This document shows positions 19,068-28,268 of a stretch of DNA of 45,385 bases, piece by piece. Positions within the stretch are counted from its first letter, which is position 1; each line of letters opens with the position of its first letter. Made by a program: the position numbers and the translations under genes. Origin of the DNA: an uncultured marine group I thaumarchaeote (GTDB taxonomy: Archaea; Thermoproteota; Nitrososphaeria; Nitrososphaerales; Nitrosopumilaceae); contig CABXGK010000003.1 in assembly GCA_902511735.1 (NCBI GenBank), forward strand, positions 1 through 45,385. The letters run 5' to 3'. Under the pieces are notes generated by a model. That model saw only the letters and a list, made by a program, of their open reading frames with translations. It did no database searches and was not told where the DNA came from.

Positions 19068-19512
19068 TCTTAAATCAAAAAAGAGACTTGTCTCAAGAAT
19101 TGTAGGCGTAGGTCTTAATCGTGTAAGATTTGATAATGATCACTTAGACGATGTTGCAGACGCAATTACTAGAGATGACATTAGAAGTTTAATCACCGCA
19201 AATACAATTACAATCAAATCCTTTACAGGCACTTCTCATGGAAGAGCACAAGCAAAAAGAATTCAAAAAGCAAAAAGAGGAACAGGACAAGGTTCTAAGA
19301 AAGGTCGAAAAGGTGCACGAGTTGGTAAAAAGACCGTATATGTTAACAAAGTTCGTGCTTTGAGATATCTCCTCAAAGTCTCAAAAGATAGAAAAGAGAT
19401 TACAAATGAATCATTCAAGTCAATTTACAAAAAAATTGGCGGTAACACAATAAGAAATAAAGCACATCTAAGAACTGTTATCGCAGAAGAAATTACTACA
19501 CAAAAATCCTAG
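19057..19512 (+). CDS. rpl19e: Ribosomal protein eL19
   Basis: LKSKKRLVSRIVGVGLNRVRFD, SHGRAQAKRIQKAKRGTGQGSKKGRKGARVGKK. Confidence 0.96.
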   Translation: MPVNLKSKKRLVSRIVGVGLNRVRFDNDHLDDVADAITRDDIRSLITANTITIKSFTGTSHGRAQAKRIQKAKRGTGQGSKKGRKGARVGKKTVYVNKVRALRYLLKVSKDRKEITNESFKSIYKKIGGNTIRNKAHLRTVIAEEITTQKS

Positions 19513-19808
19513 AAACGAAATAGATTTTTTTTAAAATCAGATATTTTGTTATTATTAATTTCCAATCCTTCTTTTGAAAGCATGTGTGTTTTTCTTTCAG
19601 TTCCATATGCATATCCACCTACAGTTCCATCAGATTTTACAACACGGTGACATGGAACAATAACAGGAAATGGATTTTTTTTCATTATTTGACCTACAAC
19701 TCTTTGTCCATTTTTTAGATTAATTGCTTTTGCAAGTTCACCATACGTTGTTACATAACCTGGAGGAACTTCTAACAATTTACGATAAATTTTTTCTTCT
19801 AGTTTCAA
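19509..19808 (-). CDS. ogt: Methylated-DNA--protein-cysteine methyltransferase, short form
   Basis: VPPGYVTTYGELAKAI, NPFPVIVPCHRVVKSDGTVGGYAYG with active-site PCHRV. Confidence 0.93.
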   Translation of the reverse strand: MKLEEKIYRKLLEVPPGYVTTYGELAKAINLKNGQRVVGQIMKKNPFPVIVPCHRVVKSDGTVGGYAYGTERKTHMLSKEGLEINNNKISDFKKNLFRF

Positions 19809-20602
19809 ATTTTTATAACCTCCAGCTTTGTAGTAGAAAGAAGATCAATTAGAGTTTGTTTGTATTTTCCTAAACTCTTCCAATCAAGTAGAGCAGCTTC
19901 TGCACCATTATTTTGAGTAATTAGATGTTCAAAAATAACTGGATTAAGAAATTCCAATGCGTGTTTTGGCATCACAGTTCCAAGAGCATACTTTCCAAAA
20001 AGTAATTCTTTTGTAAATTTTTCAGAATAATGAGTGCCTCCAAAGCAAATAGCAAAGGGGTAAGAATCAATTGACTTTTCCAGTGTTTCAAAGACTAGCT
20101 GTGCTACAGATGAACAAAGAGATTCGTCATTCCATTGTTGTTCAGTGGTACCAACTTCGACAAAGATTGATGGTTTTTTGAGATGAGTAGGTCCATGATG
20201 TGTAGCCTCTATAGTTATCTCAAAATCGGAAAAGGATTCATGATTATCCCAAAGTGTTTGTAAATATTTTTTCTGTAAATTAGGATAAGGTATTGCTAAT
20301 TCTTTTTGATTTCCACCAAATTTCGCTTCATTGAAATTTCCAGTACTGTGACAAGTTAGAGCAAGAGTGCCAGATTCAGCTGCATGTTTTGATAAGAAAA
20401 CAAATCCATCATAGTCATATTTCTCATCCAGCCAATCTGCAGATATTGTAGGAGAGTCAATTTCGATTAAATCAAAGTTTTTGCTATGATATACATCTCC
20501 GTTTTTTTCCATTTTTTGAGAGAGATATTTGGCCATGTTGTGACCAGCAGGGTCATTCTCGAATGCAACTAGTAAATCCATGAAGAAAAGATATATTGGC
20601 AT
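19805..20602 (-). CDS. dtdA: D-aminoacyl-tRNA deacylase, archaeal DtdA/GEK1 type
   Basis: ATHHGPTHLKKPSIFVEVGTTEQQW, FGGTHYSEKFTKELL; 265 aa. Confidence 0.9.
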   Translation of the reverse strand: MPIYLFFMDLLVAFENDPAGHNMAKYLSQKMEKNGDVYHSKNFDLIEIDSPTISADWLDEKYDYDGFVFLSKHAAESGTLALTCHSTGNFNEAKFGGNQKELAIPYPNLQKKYLQTLWDNHESFSDFEITIEATHHGPTHLKKPSIFVEVGTTEQQWNDESLCSSVAQLVFETLEKSIDSYPFAICFGGTHYSEKFTKELLFGKYALGTVMPKHALEFLNPVIFEHLITQNNGAEAALLDWKSLGKYKQTLIDLLSTTKLEVIKI

Positions 20603-20623
20603 TTTATTATTTTTTATTATAAT

Positions 20624-20806
20624 TTGAACCCTAAACTTTATTTCAAGAATATAGTCAATACTATAAAATTAACAAAAAAATCCGATAAGGAGGTTTACAA
20701 ACAACACCTTAGATTAGTCTTATTTGGCTTTGCCACAGTAGGACTCTTAGGATTTGGAATTCAATTCATCTTTGCAACGATTTCACCGGGAATGGTATTC
20801 AAGTAG
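20624..20806 (+). CDS. secE: SecE / Sec61 gamma translocase subunit
   Basis: 60 aa, TTG start, one TM helix (FGFATVGLLGFGIQFIFATI); immediately upstream of spt5. Confidence 0.85.
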   Translation: MNPKLYFKNIVNTIKLTKKSDKEVYKQHLRLVLFGFATVGLLGFGIQFIFATISPGMVFK

Positions 20807-20814
20807 GAGATAAA

Positions 20815-21270
20815 ATGTCTGAAGTAACCAACTCCCACTTATTTGCACTCAGAACTACCGGAGGTCAAGAAAAGGTTGTTTTAAGACAATTAGAAGCAAA
20901 AATGAGAAGTGGCGAACTAGATGTCCAATCAGTCCTAATTGTTGAAAATCTAAAAGGATATGTCGTTATCGAGGCAAATGATCCGCAAGTCATGTTTATG
21001 GCAACACAAGGATTACGACATGTAAAAGGACAACTAAGAGGAGAATTAGAATTTAGTGAAATTGAAAGTTATCTCATAAAGAAATCTACAGTTTCAGAAT
21101 TAGCAGTTGATGGAACAGTAGAAGTTATTGGTGGACCATTCAAAGGAATGAAAGCTACAATTACAAGAGTTGATCATGATAAAGAAGAAGCAACAGTAAT
21201 TTTGTTGGATGCACCATATCAATTACCAGTTACAGTAGATGCAAACTATCTAAAACCGGTTGCATCATAG
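20815..21270 (+). CDS. spt5: Transcription elongation factor Spt5 (NusG family)
   Basis: FALRTTGGQEKVVLRQLEAK, GYVVIEAND, KOW VEVIGGPFKGMKATITRVDHDKEEATV. Confidence 0.95.
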   Translation: MSEVTNSHLFALRTTGGQEKVVLRQLEAKMRSGELDVQSVLIVENLKGYVVIEANDPQVMFMATQGLRHVKGQLRGELEFSEIESYLIKKSTVSELAVDGTVEVIGGPFKGMKATITRVDHDKEEATVILLDAPYQLPVTVDANYLKPVAS

Positions 21271-21306
21271 GAAGGAATAAATCATTAAAAAAGAGACGAA
21301 TTTCAA

Positions 21307-21792
21307 ATGGGCGACAAACAATCAATTTCAGCACAAGTAACAGGAGGAGAAGCTTCTGCAGGTCCTCCACTTGGTCCAGCACTTGGTCCATTAGGGGTAA
21401 ACATTATGGAAGTCATTAACAAAATTAATGAAAAAACAGGTGACTTCAAAGGAATGAAAGTTCCAGTAACAGTTAGCGTTGATGCAGATACAAAAGAATG
21501 GGATATTGAAGTTGGAATTCCATCAGCTTCAGCACTCATACTAAAAGAAGCAAACATTACAAAAGGAACAGGTACAGCAGGTACTGAATGGGTTGCAGAT
21601 ATAGGAATGGATGCAATTGTTAAAGTTGCAAATGTTAAACTCGAAACATCATATGCATCAGAGATTAAATCAGTTGCAAAACAGATTATTGGCACTTGTC
21701 AATGCCTAGGAATCAAAGTAGAAGGTAAAACCCCAAAAGAAATTACCGTTGAAGTAAATGACGGAAAATGGGATGAGAAATTAGTTAACTAG
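21307..21792 (+). CDS. rpl11: Ribosomal protein uL11
   Basis: VTGGEASAGPPLGPALGPLGVNIMEVINKINEKT. Confidence 0.97.
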   Translation: MGDKQSISAQVTGGEASAGPPLGPALGPLGVNIMEVINKINEKTGDFKGMKVPVTVSVDADTKEWDIEVGIPSASALILKEANITKGTGTAGTEWVADIGMDAIVKVANVKLETSYASEIKSVAKQIIGTCQCLGIKVEGKTPKEITVEVNDGKWDEKLVN

Positions 21793-22240
21793 ATAGATAC
21801 GTCGGAGATTTTTCAGTTCTTTCCAACTCTACAAACGTTTCAGTATTTTGAATTCCATCAATTTTTCCAATTTTATCTACCACAATACTGTGTAATTGTT
21901 CTAAATCTTCAGCTAATGCGCCGACCATCAAATCAAATCTTCCAGTAACTTCAATAATTCTATCAATTTCTGCAATTTTTAAGAGGTTTTCATGAATTTC
22001 TGTTTTGAATTTAGGATCTCTATTAATTCCAACATATGCCTTTACGCCAAAACCTAATTGAGATTCATCAATATCTATAGTGTATTTCTTTATCATCTTC
22101 TTTTTTATCAGTCTCTTTATTCTACTGTACAAAACAGATGCGTTGATGTTTAGTTTTTTTGCTAAAAGTGGAATTGAAATGCTTCCATCTTTTTTTAGTT
22201 CGGATAATAAACTGAGATCTAAATTATCTACTTTAGCCAT
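21785..22240 (-). CDS. Lrp/AsnC family transcriptional regulator
   Basis: N-terminal HTH (LDLSLLSELKKDGSISIPLLAKKLNINASVLYSRIKRLIKKKMI) plus RAM-like domain (VTGRFDLMVGALAEDLEQL). Confidence 0.92.
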   Translation of the reverse strand: MAKVDNLDLSLLSELKKDGSISIPLLAKKLNINASVLYSRIKRLIKKKMIKKYTIDIDESQLGFGVKAYVGINRDPKFKTEIHENLLKIAEIDRIIEVTGRFDLMVGALAEDLEQLHSIVVDKIGKIDGIQNTETFVELERTEKSPTYLSS

Positions 22241-22398
22241 TTCTTAAAATAAGTAAATTTTAGTAGTAAATGTAAGTTTTGCCAAAATGAGCCACAATTT
22301 TACCAAAATTTAGAAAAAGATACGTTAATTTTAGAAAAATGATGCAATCGAAAATAATTACTCTAAACGATAATAAGTGAGAGATTAAGGTTTTTGAC

Positions 22399-23055
22399 AT
22401 GGTAAACGAGTCTGAAATAGTTACATTAATCCAAGAAGCAAAGAAAAGTGAAAAAGAACGCAAGTTCAAAGAATCACTTGAACTTTACATTACTCTAAAA
22501 GACATAGATGTGAAAAAAGGATTTGCGTTTAATGAGGTAATTCAACTACCAAATCAAATGTCAAAACCAGCAGCAGTTTGTGTAATGGCATCAGGAGATA
22601 TGGGTCTAAAAGCAAAAGAGGCAAAAGCAGATGAAGTTTTAGATAACGATAGCGTAAATAAATTAGCAGAGGATAAAAGAGCAAGTAGAAAATTAATCAA
22701 CAAATATGATTTCTTTTTAGCAGATACAAAACTAATGCCGGTAGTAGGTAAATCATTAGGACAACTCTTAGGACCTAGAGGAAAAATGCCAACACCAGTT
22801 CCATTTAATGCACCTATAGAATCATTCCTTAGTAGATTTAAGACCTCAATTAGAGTTAGAGTAAAAAATTCACTTTCAATCTCATGCAAAATAGGAGACA
22901 CTCAAATGGATGAACATCAAGTAGCCGCAAATGCAATTGCAGTAATTAATAATTTGAAAACTAAATTTCCAAATGGAGATAAAAATATTCGAAAATATAT
23001 GATTAAAACAACAATGGGAAAAGCAGCAAAACTAGAACACAAGGTGACAAAATAA
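22399..23055 (+). CDS. rpl1: Ribosomal protein uL1
   Basis: KYDFFLADTKLMPVVGKSLGQLLGPRGKMPTPVP. Confidence 0.97.
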   Translation: MVNESEIVTLIQEAKKSEKERKFKESLELYITLKDIDVKKGFAFNEVIQLPNQMSKPAAVCVMASGDMGLKAKEAKADEVLDNDSVNKLAEDKRASRKLINKYDFFLADTKLMPVVGKSLGQLLGPRGKMPTPVPFNAPIESFLSRFKTSIRVRVKNSLSISCKIGDTQMDEHQVAANAIAVINNLKTKFPNGDKNIRKYMIKTTMGKAAKLEHKVTK

Positions 23056-23056
23056 A

Positions 23057-23923
23057 ATGCATGAGAATAGAACTACATATCCAAAGAAAAAAGCACAGAT
23101 GTATCAACAATTACAAGAGCTTCCAAAAAAATACAAAGTACTAGCACTTGTAAGAATGGAGAAGGTTAGAGGATCACAATTACTTCCATTAAGAAAAACA
23201 CTTCAAGGCGAAGTTGAAATTGTCAGCATTAAAGATAAAGTAGCAAGACTTGCTTTTGCAAAAGCAGGAATTACTGGAATTGACAAATTATCTGAAAAAA
23301 TTACAGGTCAATGTGTTTTCATGTTTACAAATATGTCTCCATTCAAACTTAACGTTCTCTTAGGAAAAAACAAAGTCATGTTATTTGCAAGAGGTGGAGA
23401 TACCGCAAGTATGGATGTTGTAATTCCACCAAAGAACACAGGAATTGCACCAGGACCAATGCTTACTGACTTTAAAGAAAACGGAATTGCTACCAAGATT
23501 GATCAAGGTACAATCTGGATTATGAAAGAGACAATTCCAGTAAAGAAAGGAGAACCAATATCTGAAAAACTTGCTGGACTTTTATCAAAATTAGACATTA
23601 AAGCAATCGAGGCAGGCATAGTTTTGAATGCTGCACTAGAAGAAGGATTAGTCTATCAACAAGATGAAATGATTATTGATGTTGAGAAATTCAGAAATGA
23701 TTTGGCTCAAGCCCATCAACAAGCAATCTCACTTTCAATTGAAGCAGCATATATCACTGCAGACAATATCGAACAAATTTTGGCAAAGGCAGCTCAATCT
23801 GCACGTTCTGTTTCAACTGAAGCAGGATATCTAACAGAAGATACCAAAGAGCAAGTATTGCAAAAGGCTCATGGTCAAGCACAAGGCGTAGCCTCAAAAG
23901 CAAAAGACTACACACCAGCATAA
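23057..23923 (+). CDS. rpl10: Ribosomal protein uL10 (acidic stalk P0)
   Basis: KYKVLALVRMEKVRGSQLLPLRKTLQG, VIPPKNTGIAPGPMLTDFKENGI; follows rpl1. Confidence 0.95.
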   Translation: MHENRTTYPKKKAQMYQQLQELPKKYKVLALVRMEKVRGSQLLPLRKTLQGEVEIVSIKDKVARLAFAKAGITGIDKLSEKITGQCVFMFTNMSPFKLNVLLGKNKVMLFARGGDTASMDVVIPPKNTGIAPGPMLTDFKENGIATKIDQGTIWIMKETIPVKKGEPISEKLAGLLSKLDIKAIEAGIVLNAALEEGLVYQQDEMIIDVEKFRNDLAQAHQQAISLSIEAAYITADNIEQILAKAAQSARSVSTEAGYLTEDTKEQVLQKAHGQAQGVASKAKDYTPA

Positions 23924-23924
23924 A

Positions 23925-24560
23925 TTAACTACTTTTTACTTTAGGCAAGTTCCAATTATACTTCATTGCCACCATTCTCAGTCCTGTAGCTAATAATAAT
24001 CCAGAAATCATTCCTGCATAGACATCATTTGTCAAAAATACTACAATATAGAATACTGATGCTCCCAAAAAGCTAGCCGAAGCATACAATTCTTTAACAA
24101 ATACTATAGGAGTTTGGCTAACAAAGACATCACGGAGTATTCCTCCACCAATTGCAGTAAGCATGCCTGACAGTACAATCACTAGGAAGTTCATTCCAAA
24201 CATGTTATAGGCAAAAGTAGCTCCAATTACAGTAAAAACTCCTAATCCAATTGCATCAAATTTTAGAAATACATTCCAATGTTTTTTCATTTTTGAATGT
24301 AAAAGGAAAATTACAATTGCAGATACTACAGTAATTATGACATAGGATGGATCAATTAGAGAGTTAGGAAGAGATTTTCCAAGTATTACATCACGTATTG
24401 TGCCACCTGCAACACCAGTAATAGTTGCAAGAATTATTATTCCAACAATATCGGCCTTGTGTTCAATTGCCTTGAATGCACCAGTTACAGCAAATGCCAT
24501 GGTTCCAAATAGATCTAAAATGTAAATAAAAAATTCAATTGACAAAGATGAATCTGACAA
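23925..24560 (-). CDS. TRIC-like / UPF0126 membrane protein
   Basis: Repeated glycine-rich TM motifs GTMAFAVTGAFKAIEHKADIVGIIILATITGVAGGTIRDVILG and IGGGILRDVFV. Confidence 0.9.
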   Translation of the reverse strand: MSDSSLSIEFFIYILDLFGTMAFAVTGAFKAIEHKADIVGIIILATITGVAGGTIRDVILGKSLPNSLIDPSYVIITVVSAIVIFLLHSKMKKHWNVFLKFDAIGLGVFTVIGATFAYNMFGMNFLVIVLSGMLTAIGGGILRDVFVSQTPIVFVKELYASASFLGASVFYIVVFLTNDVYAGMISGLLLATGLRMVAMKYNWNLPKVKSS

Positions 24561-24615
24561 GACAATTAGAATAGAAAATAGTCACTAATAACGTTGAAAA
24601 GATTTTGGGCTTAGT

Positions 24616-24927
24616 TTAACCGAATAGAGAGGATAAACCTTCCATTGCAGCCTCTTCTTGTTTTTCACTTGGTGGTTCTGCTTTCTTTTCTTTCTTGTCA
24701 TCTCCACCTGCTGCTGGTGCATCTCCTGCTGGTGCTGCTGCGGCAACTGCTACAGGTGCTGCTTTGATAGCATCTTCGATGTTAACATCAGCCAATGATG
24801 CTACAAGTGCTTTAACTTGGGCTTCATTAACTTCGGCGCCTGTTGCTTTAACTACGCTTGAAACGTTAGCTTCGTTAACTTCTTTTTCAAGTTTGTGCAA
24901 CATTAAAGCAGCGTAAACATATTCCAT
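24616..24927 (-). CDS. rpl12: Ribosomal protein P1/L12e
   Basis: MEYVYAALMLHKLEKEVNEANVSSVVKATG...AAPAGDAPAAGGDDKKEKKAEPPSEKQEEAAMEGLSSLFG. Confidence 0.95.
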   Translation of the reverse strand: MEYVYAALMLHKLEKEVNEANVSSVVKATGAEVNEAQVKALVASLADVNIEDAIKAAPVAVAAAAPAGDAPAAGGDDKKEKKAEPPSEKQEEAAMEGLSSLFG

Positions 24928-24974
24928 ATACAAAAAAGCCGTTAGGCATAATAAAAAGCTATCAAAAATTGTCT

Positions 24975-25550
24975 CTAGATCAGGATCTTCAGGCTTCTAC
25001 AAACAGAATAGAGGTTTTTCTTAAGATCTTTATCATAAAGATTCTCCATCTTCTGTTTTAGGATTCTTTTTGCATGATCTTGCTCACTTCCTGCTGGAAG
25101 AGATAACACATTATTGATTAATTCAGATAATGATTCTCTGATCCAACCATCAAAGACGGTGAATGTTCGTTTTGGAATGAATTCAACCTTGTCAGATTCA
25201 ATATCTAACACTTCAGAGAAATTTTCATATTCAATTCTATAGATTAATGCAAGAATACAATTCTCAGAGGTAGGTGAAAGAAGTATCTCTTTTGAACGTG
25301 GACCTGCTTTTCCTTGAGAAACTTTGTTTTTTAATCCAACGGGGTTTACAAAAAAACCATTTACGCCAATTTTGTTTCCATCTACTCCAGTAACGGTACC
25401 AAATATGAAATTATTATAATCACCATCGTCTTTTCTAGAAGTAAATACAAAATCACCCTCTTTTACTTCACCTTTTTTTCTTCCAAACATGAAATGTTTG
25501 TAAATTTTTCTATATTTAACGGTTGAATCGACAATCCTTAATATCGGCAC
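24975..25550 (-). CDS. Hypothetical protein
   Basis: 191-aa ORF divergent from alaS; no family recognised. Confidence 0.6.
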   Translation of the reverse strand: MPILRIVDSTVKYRKIYKHFMFGRKKGEVKEGDFVFTSRKDDGDYNNFIFGTVTGVDGNKIGVNGFFVNPVGLKNKVSQGKAGPRSKEILLSPTSENCILALIYRIEYENFSEVLDIESDKVEFIPKRTFTVFDGWIRESLSELINNVLSLPAGSEQDHAKRILKQKMENLYDKDLKKNLYSVCRSLKILI

Positions 25551-25565
25551 TAGGTCAAAAATCTA

Positions 25566-28259
25566 ATGAATAAAAAAGAGATTCTTGAAAAATTTTCAGC
25601 CGACCCTCAGAGATATTATAATGTTAATCTTTTCGAAGATCAAGGATTCGAACGTAAATCATGTACAACATGTAATAGATTCTTTTGGACTTTAGATTCT
25701 GAAAGAGTAAAGTGTCCAGATCATTCAGATGATACATATTCATTCATTGGCGATCCTCCAACATCAAAGAGATTTGATTATACACAATCATGGAAAGAAG
25801 TAGAATCATTTTTTGTTAAAAATAATCATACATCGATAAACAGATATCCAGTTGTATGTAGATGGCGAGATGATCTTTATTTTACAATAGCATCAATTGT
25901 TGATTTTCAAAGAGTTATGGGAAGTAAAGTTGTATTTGAGTTTCCTGCAAATCCACTTGTAGTTCCACAAACATGTTTACGATTCAAAGATTTAGAAAAT
26001 GTTGGAGTAACAGGTAGACACTTTTCTTCATTTTGTATGATTGGTCAACACAGCATTCCAAATGATAATGGTTATTGGAAAGATGAATGTGTTAATCTTG
26101 ATTTTAATTTATTAACGCAACAATTCGGAATTGCAAAAAAAGAAATTACATTTGTAGAAGATGTGTGGGAAGGAGGAGGTTCTTTTGGTTCATCCTTAGA
26201 ATATTTTGTAAGAGGTTTAGAATTAGGTAATGCAGTATTTACAGAATTTCAAGGTGACCTTTCGGATTACAAAACACTTGATCAGAGAATAATTGACATG
26301 GGTGCAGGTCTTGAGAGATTTGCATGGATTACAATGGGAACACCTACTGCGTACGATTGTTGTTTTGGTCCAATAACAGAAAAATTAATTCAACAAGCAG
26401 GAATTGATACAAATTCCTCAGTACTTGTCCCATATTTCACCGAAATTGCAAAGAATTTGGAGTTGTATGATGATTTATCACAAGTAAGGAAAAATGCAAT
26501 TAAAACAACTGGATTATCTGATGAGCAGATTAACCGTATCATTACTCCACTAGAGGGAATTTATCTAATAATTGATCATATCAGAACACTAATCTTTGCA
26601 ATTTCAGATGGAGCACTCCCTAGTAATGTTGGTGGAGGATACAATCTTCGAATAATGTTAAGACGAATTGTTTCAACCATGGGCAGATTGAAACTAAAAT
26701 TTGACTTGGATGAAATAATTGACATACAAATTGATTATTTGAAAAATACGTATCCAGAGTTAGAAAAAACTAGAGAAGATGTCAAAGAGATAATATCAAT
26801 TGAGACAGGAAGATATGATAGCTCAAAACAAAGAATGCAGAAAATTGTTAGTAAATTAAACAAAGAACCTAAAGTTGAAGATTTGATTACACTTTACGAA
26901 TCTGACGGAGTCACTCCAGAATATCTAAAAGAAATGAAGGTGATATCAGAGATTCCATCTTCATTTTACTCTAAACTTTCTGATTTGCATCAATCAAAAA
27001 AACAAAAAGAACAGGTGAACCTACCATTAGAAGGAGTAGCAGATACAGAACTGTTATTTTATGAAGATGATCCAAGAGAATTCGATGCAAAAGTTTTGCA
27101 ATCATTTGAAAATTTTGTTGTTTTAGATAGAACTGCATTTTATGCAAGGGGAGGAGGTCAAGAACCTGATCACGGAAAAATTGCAGGTCAAGAAATTGTA
27201 GATATTACAAAACATGGAAACATTGTCGTTCACGAAATAAAAGGAAATGTTCCCAAAGAAGGAGAAACAGTTTCTTGTGTAGTTGACGCAAAACGAAGAG
27301 AGGGTATTACAAAAAATCATACAAGTACACACATCATCAACACATCAGCAAGAAGTGTACTAGGATCCTGGGTATGGCAACATTCTGCATTTAAAGAAGA
27401 AGACCATGCAAGACTGGATATCACACACCATTCTGCGCTAACTGATGAAGACGTTAAGAAAATTGAGGATGCAGCTAATTCCATCATTGAAAAATCCATT
27501 CCTGTAAAAATAGAAAATTTTGACCGTGGTACTGCAGAACAGAAATATGGATTTAGAATTTATCAGGGCGGTGTTGTTCCTGTAAAATCAGTCAGGATTG
27601 TATCAATCGGCGATTTAGACATAGAGGCATGTGGTGGAACACATGTAGCAAATACCTCAGATGTAGAACAAATTAAGATCACAAGGACAAAAAGAATTCA
27701 AGACGGAGTTGTAAGAATTGAGTTTGTCTCAGGAGATAGCGCAAAAGAATTTGTGAAAAAGAAACAACAAGACTCTGAAGATAAAGAAAAAGAAGGGAAG
27801 CTAAAAGAACAAGAAAAAGAAAAAAGATTGGAACAAAGACAAATTGCTAAAGAAAAAATTCCAATTATAGCAAAATCACTGTTAGAATGTAAACAAGGAA
27901 CATCTACAATTGACGAAATAACAATTGAAATAGCAGAATCAGGAAAAGTGAATTTCTGTTATTCAACTAGCGATAATTATGACGATGTCTTTCATATTGG
28001 ATTAGGAGAATCATTATGCAAAAATGATCCTAAAATGGTATATTGTGGATTATTTGAACAAGGAGAGAAAATTAGAGTGATAGTTTATGCCGGAGACGAC
28101 ATATCAAAAGAAAAGAGTGCAGGCAATATTGTAAAGAGTATTTCTCAGATTTTAGGAGGCGCAGGAGGAGGAAGTCCCAAATTTGCTCAAGGCGGAGGAA
28201 CCGACAAATCAAAGAAAGAAGATGCAATTAAAAATGCGAAGTCCATGATTATCGAATAG
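25566..28259 (+). CDS. alaS: Alanyl-tRNA synthetase (archaeal type)
   Basis: YARGGGQEPDHGKI, NHTSTHIINTSARSVLGSWVWQHSA, EACGGTHVANTSDVEQIKI. Confidence 0.97.
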   Translation: MNKKEILEKFSADPQRYYNVNLFEDQGFERKSCTTCNRFFWTLDSERVKCPDHSDDTYSFIGDPPTSKRFDYTQSWKEVESFFVKNNHTSINRYPVVCRWRDDLYFTIASIVDFQRVMGSKVVFEFPANPLVVPQTCLRFKDLENVGVTGRHFSSFCMIGQHSIPNDNGYWKDECVNLDFNLLTQQFGIAKKEITFVEDVWEGGGSFGSSLEYFVRGLELGNAVFTEFQGDLSDYKTLDQRIIDMGAGLERFAWITMGTPTAYDCCFGPITEKLIQQAGIDTNSSVLVPYFTEIAKNLELYDDLSQVRKNAIKTTGLSDEQINRIITPLEGIYLIIDHIRTLIFAISDGALPSNVGGGYNLRIMLRRIVSTMGRLKLKFDLDEIIDIQIDYLKNTYPELEKTREDVKEIISIETGRYDSSKQRMQKIVSKLNKEPKVEDLITLYESDGVTPEYLKEMKVISEIPSSFYSKLSDLHQSKKQKEQVNLPLEGVADTELLFYEDDPREFDAKVLQSFENFVVLDRTAFYARGGGQEPDHGKIAGQEIVDITKHGNIVVHEIKGNVPKEGETVSCVVDAKRREGITKNHTSTHIINTSARSVLGSWVWQHSAFKEEDHARLDITHHSALTDEDVKKIEDAANSIIEKSIPVKIENFDRGTAEQKYGFRIYQGGVVPVKSVRIVSIGDLDIEACGGTHVANTSDVEQIKITRTKRIQDGVVRIEFVSGDSAKEFVKKKQQDSEDKEKEGKLKEQEKEKRLEQRQIAKEKIPIIAKSLLECKQGTSTIDEITIEIAESGKVNFCYSTSDNYDDVFHIGLGESLCKNDPKMVYCGLFEQGEKIRVIVYAGDDISKEKSAGNIVKSISQILGGAGGGSPKFAQGGGTDKSKKEDAIKNAKSMIIE

Positions 28260-28268
28260 GTAAACAAG

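Noticed and set aside
22340-22400. C/D box sRNA starting at AATGATGC upstream of uL1
   Set aside because: A C-like box is present but no CTGA D boxes at suitable spacing.
24695-24916. Alanine-rich plus ORF opposite P1/L12
   Set aside because: Antisense of the Ala-rich hinge of the stalk protein.
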